Origin: Paulinella micropora
Lineage: Eukaryota; Cercozoa; Imbricatea; Euglyphida
Direction of reading: 5' to 3'
NCBI GenBank assembly: GCA_009731375.1
Contig: BJOX01000226.1
Span: 165,817 to 189,812 of the forward strand
Length of the DNA: 23,996 bases
The first letter of the stretch is position 1. Each line of letters begins with the position of its first letter. Made by a program: the position numbers and the translations under genes. Positions 17,826 to 23,996 of the stretch are shown one piece after another. The notes beneath the pieces were generated by a model. The model did no database searches and was not told the origin of the DNA. It saw nothing but the letters and a program-made list of their open reading frames with translations.

Positions 17826-20800
17826 TTATGATGTTTGTTGATGTTTTAGTAGATATGTCATTAGTGCTTTTTTGAATGGCTTTATTTTTGTTTCATCTGT
17901 TATATGTTTTGGAATTGATTTCCATTGATCTGCAAAGATCTTGGTGAGGTATGGGTCTTTGTGGTTAACAAAGAGGCTGCCTTTTGTTGAGTATCGGGTT
18001 TTGTATGGATGTATGGTATTGATTGGTGTAAATGTGTTATTGTGGAGTGGTCTGTTGAGGTGTTTTTTAGGGTAAATGAATGGGTGATTTTCTATGCATA
18101 CACGGAGGGTGTATAGGTGGGTGATGTCGAGTAGTTTGAGTTGATTTAGGATTGGTTTGGTATGTGCGCGGTAGTGTGTTTTTGCAATTATTCTGATTAT
18201 TTTTTTGTGTATTTTTATGAGTGGTTGTATATATTTCTTTTTGTTGTCATGCGTCCCCCAGATGGAGATGTTTTGTATGAGGTGTGGATATATGTGTGTG
18301 TAGTATAGTTGTTTCATTGTTTTGGTGTTTAGATATTTTTTAGCATATAATAATGAGTTGATTGTGGGTTGGAGTTTACGGATTATGTTGTTGATATGTT
18401 GGTCATATTTAAGGTTATGTTGTAGTGTTATGCCCAGGAGTTTTGCGTGTTGGCATTGCTCGAGGGTGTGGTTGTTTATTGTTATTGTGATATTTTGTTT
18501 TGTTTTATGGAAAATTGTGTATGTTGTTTTTGTTGGGTTGGGTACTAGGTTATTAGAATGGAAGTAGTTTATTAGCTTAGTTATTTCTGTTTGTGTTTTT
18601 TGTTGTAAGTCTGTAGGAGTTTTTGCCGTTATTATAAGTGTTGTGTCGTCTGCATATGTATATACTGTTCCTTGTTGTATGATATTGATTATGTCGTTAA
18701 TATAGAGTAGGAAGAAGGTGGTGGATAATGTGCTGCCTTGTGGGATGCCATGTGTGATGGTGCGTTTGTGGGACTTGGCATATTGTGTGTGGACTTCTTG
18801 AATGCGATTTGAGAAGTAGGATTCAAAGAACTGGACTGTGCCTTCGTTGAAATTAAAATTTCGTCGAAGTTTGTCGAGTAACTTTGAATGTTCTACTGTG
18901 TCGTATGCTTTCGAGAGGTCTACGTAAAGAGCTAGTACTAGCTCTTCTTTATCTTTATGTTTTTGTATTTGGTTTATTATGGTTTGGACTGTCATGGTTG
19001 TGCTTGAGTTAGGTCGGAATGCGTATTGTGTATGTGATATTATGTTGTGTTTTGTTAGGTGGTCCATTATTTGTTTATTTATTATTGTGTCAAATACTTT
19101 AGCTATTATGGGTAGTAGTGATATCGGTCTGTAGTTGGCTGGCATGCTTGTGTCGCTGGCTTTGTATAGTTCTATTACTTTTGTTGTTTTGAGTGCGTCT
19201 GGGTATTTATTTTCATTTATGGCTTTGTTGAAGAGGTTGGTAAGCATAGGTGTGAGGAAGGCGTGCATGTCTTTTATAAGTGTTGGTTTTATTTTGTATA
19301 TGTCCTCTGCTTTATCTCTGTTCATATTTTTTAGTGTTTTGTTTACAATGTCTTCTGTTGTGTTATGTAGTTTGAAGCTTGGATGTGTTTGTTTGTTTTC
19401 TTCCGCTCTCTCTTCTTGTTGTTGTTTGTGTTCGGTTGTTGGTATGCTGTTGCTTGTTTTTTTACCTATTGTTATGTAGTGATCGTTGAGTGCGTTTGCT
19501 ATTTCTATGGGGTCTGTGTGTGTTTTGTTGTTGTACTGTATTGTGGTTGGTGACGCTCTCGGTGGTTTGTTGTTAGGTACTAATTCTCTGAGTTTTCTGT
19601 GTTGTTTTTTTGGGTTGTTTTTATTTTCTTCTAGCGTCTTCATTATTTCGTCTTTTTTGGCTTTGTGTATTATTTTGTCGACTTTGTACCTCTGTGTCCT
19701 GTATGCCTGTTTGTTTTCTGTTGTCGGGTTATCTCTCCATTTTTTATATAGTAGGTGCTTTTTTCTTATTTGCCTCTTTATTATGGGGCTGCACCAGCTT
19801 TTTCTTCTATTGCATTGCTTGGGTTTTCGTTCGAAGTGTTCTATTACTTTTGTTATTGTTGTTTGTATGTCTCTAAACTTTTGGTTTGTGTCGCTGCTTT
19901 CTGTGTTGTCCTGCGTGATGTATTCTAACTGTGTTTTGAGGTTTGCTAGGATTGCGTCTTTGTTTTTGTCGTACATGTTTTTGGTAAGTCTGGGTGTGTT
20001 GTCTGTGTCTGGTTTTCTTGTGCGGGTGTGTATTATTGCGTATATGGGGTGGTGGTCTGATATGCATGGGCTTATAATGTTTGATTCTATGTTGGCATTG
20101 ATGTTGGTGATTATCATGTCTATGAGTGTGTGGGATGTTGTGTGGACCATGTCGTGTCTTGTTGCTTTTGTTATTGTTGTGTAGAGGTTGTTGTGTACCA
20201 TTAGGTTTTGAAAGTCTGTGTGTGGTTTATGTATGTTGTCGAGTAGGTTGTAGTTGATGTCACCTACTAGTGTTATTGTGCTTGTAGGCGTTTTCTGTAG
20301 TATGCTGTTTATGTTATTTTGTAATGCATGCATGAATTGTTTGTCTATGAGTGGGCGTCTATACATACCTATTATTGTGTGTATTGGTTTGTTTTTAAGT
20401 TTATTATTATATATTCTTAGTGTTAGTGGAGTTTTGCATGAGTCCGATATGGTTTGTTTATCGACTATTGTAATGTGCATGTTGCTTTTATAGTATATTG
20501 AGATGTCGATGTGATGTTTAGCTGTGTATGTAGGGATTGGAAATGCGTTGTTACTGGTTGGTTGGGTTATGTAGTTATCTGTGAGTATGATGATGTCTGG
20601 TTGGAAGGGTAGGAGTTGTAGGTGTGTGATTAGGTCTTGATGGTGTGCTTTGAGGGAGTGGATGTTGGTGTGGTATATTGTGATTGTATTGTTGTGTGTG
20701 TTGTTGTTTTTATTGTTATTGTTATTTTTATTATTATTGTTGCTGTTGTTTTTTATGTTCTTATTATATGTTTTATTTTTGTTATTTTTTGAAGTGAGAG

Positions 20801-20876
20801 ACAGGTATGGTTTGAAGGATTGTGGGAGGAGGTTAGGGTGGGTGAGATGCTCTGGGGGTTTATTTTGGGTGCTCAT
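17826..20876 (-). CDS. LINE ORF2: apurinic-like endonuclease plus reverse transcriptase
   Basis: 1,016 residues, starting at ATG directly after the ORF1 stop. Residues 31-62 are an Asn/Lys-rich low-complexity stretch. Endonuclease (about 64-282): Asn71 (HTN), Asp100 in LTDNYI where Glu is usual, MYRRP with Tyr172, GDIN (Asp206, Asn208), LIDMI (Asp253) and SDHH at 273-276. RT (about 560-800): NYRPISLLP, YVDLSKAYD with Asp653, HGIPQGS at 709-715, LYINDI and YADD at 741-744. The C-terminal part (about 820-1010) has H, C and aromatic residues but no clear CCHC knuckle and no RNase H. It nicks target DNA and copies the element RNA in place. All RT catalytic residues are present. The APE and RT types point to the jockey/CR1/L2 group; clade assignment needs a tree. 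Confidence 0.92.
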   Translation of the reverse strand: MSTQNKPPEHLTHPNLLPQSFKPYLSLTSKNNKNKTYNKNIKNNSNNNNKNNNNNKNNNTHNNTITIYHTNIHSLKAHHQDLITHLQLLPFQPDIIILTDNYITQPTSNNAFPIPTYTAKHHIDISIYYKSNMHITIVDKQTISDSCKTPLTLRIYNNKLKNKPIHTIIGMYRRPLIDKQFMHALQNNINSILQKTPTSTITLVGDINYNLLDNIHKPHTDFQNLMVHNNLYTTITKATRHDMVHTTSHTLIDMIITNINANIESNIISPCISDHHPIYAIIHTRTRKPDTDNTPRLTKNMYDKNKDAILANLKTQLEYITQDNTESSDTNQKFRDIQTTITKVIEHFERKPKQCNRRKSWCSPIIKRQIRKKHLLYKKWRDNPTTENKQAYRTQRYKVDKIIHKAKKDEIMKTLEENKNNPKKQHRKLRELVPNNKPPRASPTTIQYNNKTHTDPIEIANALNDHYITIGKKTSNSIPTTEHKQQQEERAEENKQTHPSFKLHNTTEDIVNKTLKNMNRDKAEDIYKIKPTLIKDMHAFLTPMLTNLFNKAINENKYPDALKTTKVIELYKASDTSMPANYRPISLLPIIAKVFDTIINKQIMDHLTKHNIISHTQYAFRPNSSTTMTVQTIINQIQKHKDKEELVLALYVDLSKAYDTVEHSKLLDKLRRNFNFNEGTVQFFESYFSNRIQEVHTQYAKSHKRTITHGIPQGSTLSTTFFLLYINDIINIIQQGTVYTYADDTTLIITAKTPTDLQQKTQTEITKLINYFHSNNLVPNPTKTTYTIFHKTKQNITITINNHTLEQCQHAKLLGITLQHNLKYDQHINNIIRKLQPTINSLLYAKKYLNTKTMKQLYYTHIYPHLIQNISIWGTHDNKKKYIQPLIKIHKKIIRIIAKTHYRAHTKPILNQLKLLDITHLYTLRVCIENHPFIYPKKHLNRPLHNNTFTPINTIHPYKTRYSTKGSLFVNHKDPYLTKIFADQWKSIPKHITDETKIKPFKKALMTYLLKHQQTS

Positions 20877-21974
20877 TTAGATGTTCATGGGTGTGTTGTT
20901 GTGCTGTTGGTTTGGCTTGTGGGGTATGTGTAATTCTTTGATGATTTTGATGTCTTCTTCTGTCTTGATTACCAACCTGTGCTCCTTTGTCTGCTCCTTG
21001 AAGAAGACTTCGCCGTCTCTGGTCCAGACGTAGATGGTAGCGCCAGTGGCCTCAATGAGCTCTTTCTTTAGCTTGATTGCCTGTTTTAAGAGCATGAGGG
21101 TGTTTGGTGGGAGGCTTTCGTTGATGAATATTTTGAATGTTTGGTCTACGAGGTGTGTGCCTGTCCAGTCTACTGTTTCGTGGGTGAGTGGTTGGAGTGG
21201 GTCGTGTTTTTTGAAGTGGGTTTTGATGTTGTTTGTGCTGAAGCGCACTATGATAGCAGGTGGTTGTTTGGGTTCCTCTCGTCTGGGTTTTGTGCTCTTT
21301 GCTCGAAAGCATTTGATGATGTCACCTTCCTGGTATGGAATGTTTTTTGCATTCATCATTGCTTTCACTATGTTCAGAGTGTTCTCTTTGGGCATGTATG
21401 GTATGCCAGAAATGCTGAGTTCGCATGTTGGGTCTCGTTGATTCTGTCTCTGGTTTTCTGTGGCCTGTTTGCGTTCTGGTGGGTGGCTAGCGCTGAATGT
21501 GTGTGCATGTGTATTGGTTTGTGAGTTAGCTTGTAGAGATTTGAGAAACTCGGTTGTGTTGTTAGACCATTGACCATGCATAGCAGGGAGTGGTGTTTTT
21601 GCTTGGCGCTCTTGCAAATTTTTCCATTTGTTGAATTGGGATTTGGTTTCGTTGAGCTCTAGTCGGATGGAGTCCATGGTAGCAGTGAGCTGGCTGAGTT
21701 CAGTTTGGTGTTCTGACAGGCGCTGATCTTGCTTCTTGCTTGCCTCTGTTTGCTTCTCGGTTTGTTGGTTAATCTTGGCTTCGAGTTGGCTCGTTTGATT
21801 GCGCAGGTCGAGTATGTCTTGGCTCAGTTTGGCAGTTGCATGAATTGACTTCTCTTGTTGTTCAGTGATCATGGTTTGGAGGTCTTTTCGGATACCCTCT
21901 TTGAAGGGCTCCAGTACAGTTTGCATCTTATCTGCTATTTGCTTAAATATGTCGTTGAGGTGAGGCGCGAGCAT
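20877..21974 (-). CDS. LINE ORF1: RNA-binding coiled-coil protein with FP-like C-terminus
   Basis: 365 residues from the ATG at 21974. The frame is open for roughly 60 further codons upstream, into the GA tract, with no in-frame ATG seen, so this start is the best visible one and not proven. Residues about 20-125: heptad-like, Gln/Lys/Glu/Leu-rich coiled coil. About 183-285: CELSISGIPYMPKENTLNIV and AIIVRFSTN, resembling the RRM-like fold of retroposon ORF1 proteins. About 286-345: FINESLPPNTLMLLKQA and ATIYVWTRDGEVFFKE, resembling the C-terminal (baculovirus FP-like) module of many insect and invertebrate LINE ORF1 proteins. The likely role is binding element RNA and acting as a chaperone. 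It ends TAA immediately before the ORF2 ATG and is in the same frame. Confidence 0.85.
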   Translation of the reverse strand: MLAPHLNDIFKQIADKMQTVLEPFKEGIRKDLQTMITEQQEKSIHATAKLSQDILDLRNQTSQLEAKINQQTEKQTEASKKQDQRLSEHQTELSQLTATMDSIRLELNETKSQFNKWKNLQERQAKTPLPAMHGQWSNNTTEFLKSLQANSQTNTHAHTFSASHPPERKQATENQRQNQRDPTCELSISGIPYMPKENTLNIVKAMMNAKNIPYQEGDIIKCFRAKSTKPRREEPKQPPAIIVRFSTNNIKTHFKKHDPLQPLTHETVDWTGTHLVDQTFKIFINESLPPNTLMLLKQAIKLKKELIEATGATIYVWTRDGEVFFKEQTKEHRLVIKTEEDIKIIKELHIPHKPNQQHNNTPMNI

Positions 21975-22147
21975 GTTGCCAAATTGTTGTTGAGAGATGC
22001 TCTGCTGTAACGTCTTTACGTCGTCGTTGGCGTCTCCGGGTCCGTTGTCGTTGTTGCCTGTGTCGACGTCGCTGGTTCGTGCTGGTCTGGTTGGTGTTTT
22101 GAGCGGGTTGGCGTCGTCCCTTTCTTCGTGGTTGGCTTCGTTGGCTC

Positions 22148-22194
22148 TCTTTCTTTCTCTCTCTCTCTCTCTCTTCTTCTTCTTCTTCTTCTTC
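22148..22194. repeat. (CT)n(CTT)n between copy B and the LINE
   Basis: CTTTCTTTCTCT, pure CT, then seven CTT triplets ending at CG. On the - strand it is the (GAA)n(GA)n tail of copy B and merges into the open frame upstream of LINE ORF1. Confidence 0.92.
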
Positions 22195-22620
22195 GTTTTT
22201 ATTGAGACAACAATTTTTACAATCGGACTCCGGGAACGTCCACGTGAAAAGTATAGCTATTAAGTCATACCTTTATCTAAGGTGGAAACCTAGTTATTAA
22301 ATCGAGCATATTTATTGAAATTATTAATATTAGGTCGCTTGGTATTAATGTTATTAATATTAGTTTTTATGTTTAGATATGTTGCGCGATATATAGCTTA
22401 AGTATTAATGTTATTAATGTTAATGTTTATGTTTGCCTCAGTATTAATATATATTAGAATGATCGGAGTGTGTGCAAATTAGTAGTTAAGTGAATATGTC
22501 TGGACAGTAGTATGAGTGGGGGGAAGTGAATGAGTGGTCTGTTGGTGTGGTTGGGAGACCATATTCGTTGGATGGAGTCCGGCGGAGGGTTCTTCAAAGA
22601 CCATGCTAGGGGAGGGTTGC
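22195..22620 (-). mobile_element. GAA-tailed retroelement 3' end, copy B
   Basis: Core 22195-22302 matches copies A and C. The rest is AT-rich with TTATTAATATTAG motifs, then GGTTGGGAGACCATATTCGT..GGAT, which aligns with copy A. On the - strand it ends CTCAATAAAAACGAAG(GAA)n. It lies directly downstream of the A-tail and (AC)n of the second LINE fragment, the same arrangement as copy A downstream of the intact LINE. Alternatively A and B are the 5' UTR of that LINE family, but copies A and C are not followed by ORF1. Confidence 0.65.
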
Positions 22621-22622
22621 TG

Positions 22623-22646
22623 TTGTGTGTGTGTGTGTGTGTGTGT
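22623..22646. repeat. (TG)n beyond a second LINE tail
   Basis: TG dinucleotides directly before T10 (22647 on). On the - strand the order is A-run then (AC)n. Confidence 0.93.
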
Positions 22647-23098
22647 TTTTTTTTTCAATATTTATATATATATATGAATAAAAGTATAAAAATTAATTAT
22701 TAATTAATTAATTAATTTTTTGTTTTTGTTTTTGATTTTTTTTTTGTGTTGTAGTCATTGTTGTTATTATTATCATTATTATTATTACGTTTTTGTTGTT
22801 CTAGGAGGTGAGCTTTTATCCGCTTGTTGAAGATGTTGGGTGATGTTGTGTCCTTGATATCTTGTGGGAGTTGGTTCCATTGATGCAGGAACAGTTTTGT
22901 GTGATATGGGGTGTTGTGGTCGATGAATAAGTTGCTTTTGATTGAGTGTCGTGTATGGTATGAATGGATATAATTTGTTGGGGTGAAGGTGTTGTCGTGT
23001 AGTGGTCTGTTGAGTTCTTTGGCGGGGTGGATGAATAGGTGGATTTCTATACAAACTCTGAGTTTATATAGTTGAGTGATATCAAGGATTTCGAGTTG

Positions 23099-23101
<3 letters not shown>
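22647..23101 (-). pseudogene. 5'-truncated second LINE: ORF2 C-terminus and 3' UTR
   Basis: On the - strand from 23101 the translation reads QLEILDITQLYKLRVCIEIH and goes on colinear with the last ~105 residues of the intact ORF2 (QLKLLDITHLYTLRVCIENH). It shares NRPLH.NTFTP, Y.TR.S, LF..H..PY.TK.F and QW...P. Identity is roughly half, so it is a separate LINE lineage. The frame then runs on through Asn- and Lys-rich repeats to a TAA at 22712-22714. The 3' UTR is AT-rich and ends in an A-run at about 22647-22656. The 5' end is cut off inside (CTGT)n(CT)n. The predicted ORF 22785-23054 is a wrong-frame shadow of it. Confidence 0.85.
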
Positions 23102-23130
<29 letters not shown>

Positions 23131-23280
23131 GTGCTGCCTGTTTGTCTGTCTGTACGTATGTATGTATGTATGCATGTATGACATATCTGTCTGTCTATCT
23201 GTCTGTGTGTGTGTCTCTCTCTCTCTCTCTTATTTTTATTTGTATTTGTATTTTTTTTCTGTCTTGTCTGTGTTGCATGC

Positions 23281-23311
<31 letters not shown>

Positions 23312-23337
23312 TCTATGTATGTATGTTTATATGCAGG

Positions 23338-23404
<67 letters not shown>

Positions 23405-23472
23405 GCCTTGTCTGTCTGCCTGTCTGTCTGCCTTGTCCCTTGTCAGTATGTATATGCAGGTCTGTCTGTACA

Positions 23473-23505
<33 letters not shown>

Positions 23506-23591
23506 GTCTGCTTTGTTTGTCTGCCTGTCTGTCTGCCTTGTCTGTCTTGTCAGTATGTATGCATTTATGTATGCATGTCTATCTATCTGTC

Positions 23592-23638
<47 letters not shown>

Positions 23639-23704
23639 CTTTTTCTCTCTGTTTATCTGTCTCCCTCTCTCTCTCTCTCTCAGATCTCTCTCTCTCTGCT
23701 CTTT
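23102..23704. repeat. Compound CT/CTGT/TATG microsatellite block
   Basis: About 600 bases of alternating (CT)n, (CTGT)n, (TATG)n and (TG)n. Larger segments (CTGTCTGCCTGTCTGTCTGC.TTGTC) occur more than once, so the block grew partly by segmental duplication. All Ser/Leu/Cys-rich ORFs here are repeat translations. Confidence 0.95.
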
Positions 23705-23748
23705 TTATTATCGTAATTAGTATTATTCTTATCCTTATTATTATCATT

Positions 23749-23838
<90 letters not shown>
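23705..23838. repeat. (ATT)n microsatellite
   Basis: ATT triplets with early ATC interruptions, ending right at the tRNA-like sequence. Confidence 0.95.
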
Positions 23839-23839
23839 G

Positions 23840-23996
23840 TGGACACCGTGATAGCCCAGTGGTCAAGTCTACCATCTGGGCCCTGTCGCCAGTTCGATTC
23901 CCGTCGGTGCCACCAGTATTTTCATTGAACATACCGGTCCGTCTGGACCAGTATTTTCATTGAACATACCGGCCCGTCTGGAAGTGTTGGAACTGC
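23840..23996 (+). mobile_element. tRNA-derived SINE head, cut by the window end
   Basis: Bases 23841-23915 resemble a 75-base tRNA: TAGCCCAGTGG (23852-23862) fits the A box, AGTTCGATTCC (23891-23901) fits the B box, and the end reads GCCACCA. The acceptor arms (GG.CACCG with CGGTGCC) pair only with a bulge, and the T-arm has two mismatches, so it is not a working tRNA. It is followed by two tandem 35-base units (23912-23946 and 23947-23981; ACCAGTATTTTC...CCGTCTGG) that differ at one base. RNA polymerase III promoter boxes plus an unrelated tail is the SINE pattern. The 3' end is outside the window. Confidence 0.62.

Larger units (their letters stand above)
17781..22170 (-). mobile_element. 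Two-ORF non-LTR retrotransposon (LINE, jockey/CR1/L2 type)
   Basis: On the - strand: open upstream region, ORF1 (coiled coil plus nucleic-acid-binding parts), ORF2 (endonuclease plus RT), a 25-base 3' UTR and A20 at 17781-17800. Both ORFs are free of stops and frameshifts over 1,380 codons, so this is a young and possibly active copy. The 5' edge is not sharp. The ORF1 frame stays open into the (GAA)n(GA)n tract at 22148-22194, so the copy may be slightly 5'-truncated. GA microsatellite lies on both sides. The sense strand is A/C-rich and very poor in G. Confidence 0.85.

Noticed and set aside
18322-20880. Hydrophobic + strand ORFs resembling membrane proteins (for example 19486-20184)
   Set aside because: Antisense shadows of the LINE ORF2. 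The G/T-rich strand gives Val, Leu, Phe and Cys codons and so false transmembrane patterns.
23841-23915. Functional tRNA gene
   Set aside because: Acceptor arm needs a bulge, the T-arm has two mismatches, the anticodon arm does not form cleanly, and CCA is normally not encoded in eukaryotes; a SINE head fits better.
23072-23928. Ser/Leu/Cys- and Ile-rich ORFs of over 200 codons
   Set aside because: Overlapping frames of CT, CTGT, TATG and ATT repeats, one even running through the tRNA-like SINE head.

Overview
The window is repeat-rich, non-coding eukaryotic DNA. I see no host gene. Intact retroelement polyproteins, A-tailed non-LTR elements, a tRNA-like SINE head and very dense (CT)n, (GAA)n, (TG)n, (AGT)n and (CTGT)n microsatellites suggest a large, repeat-bloated genome. 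The LINE ORF1 type and the microsatellite style fit an invertebrate animal best, but nothing here fixes the species.

Region 1 (1-9772). A reverse-oriented LTR of one subfamily (1-237) is followed by a Ty3/gypsy-type LTR retrotransposon on the + strand (659-9772). The LTR pair is almost identical (one substitution and one 7-base indel over the comparable ~180 bases) and a TAAT flank is shared, so the insertion looks young. Inside are a gag-like partial ORF (1826-2835), a long pol ORF (protease-like, RT, RNase H, integrase; 3167-7960), and a further ORF (7972-8718) that appears to be the C-terminal continuation of pol. A ~830-base 3' untranslated stretch, a polypurine tract and the 3' LTR follow. 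Four runs of N cut the element. At least two of them sit beside duplicated sequence, so several apparent breaks are probably scaffold artefacts rather than mutations.

Region 2 (9773-17195) holds no intact gene. It has a diverged copy of a repeat also found upstream of the element, a 625-base (AGT)n tract, CT/GA/TG microsatellites, a ~100-base minisatellite (four units), and a short decayed tyrosine-recombinase remnant (14013-14215). It also has a ~2.6 kb tandem array of ~400-435-base units and a ~60-base minisatellite.

Region 3 (17195-23100) is a chain of retroelements all on the - strand and separated by GA-type microsatellites. It contains an apparently intact two-ORF LINE of the jockey/CR1/L2 type (ORF1 20877-21974, ORF2 17826-20876, A20 tail at 17781-17800). 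It also contains the 3' end of a second, related LINE (22647-23101) and copies of a third repeat family whose - strand ends in AATAAA plus a (GAA)n(GA)n tail (13310-13410, 17228-17710, 22195-22620).

Region 4 (23102-23996) is CT/CTGT/TATG/ATT microsatellite followed by a tRNA-like SINE head with a 35-base tandem duplication that runs to the window end.
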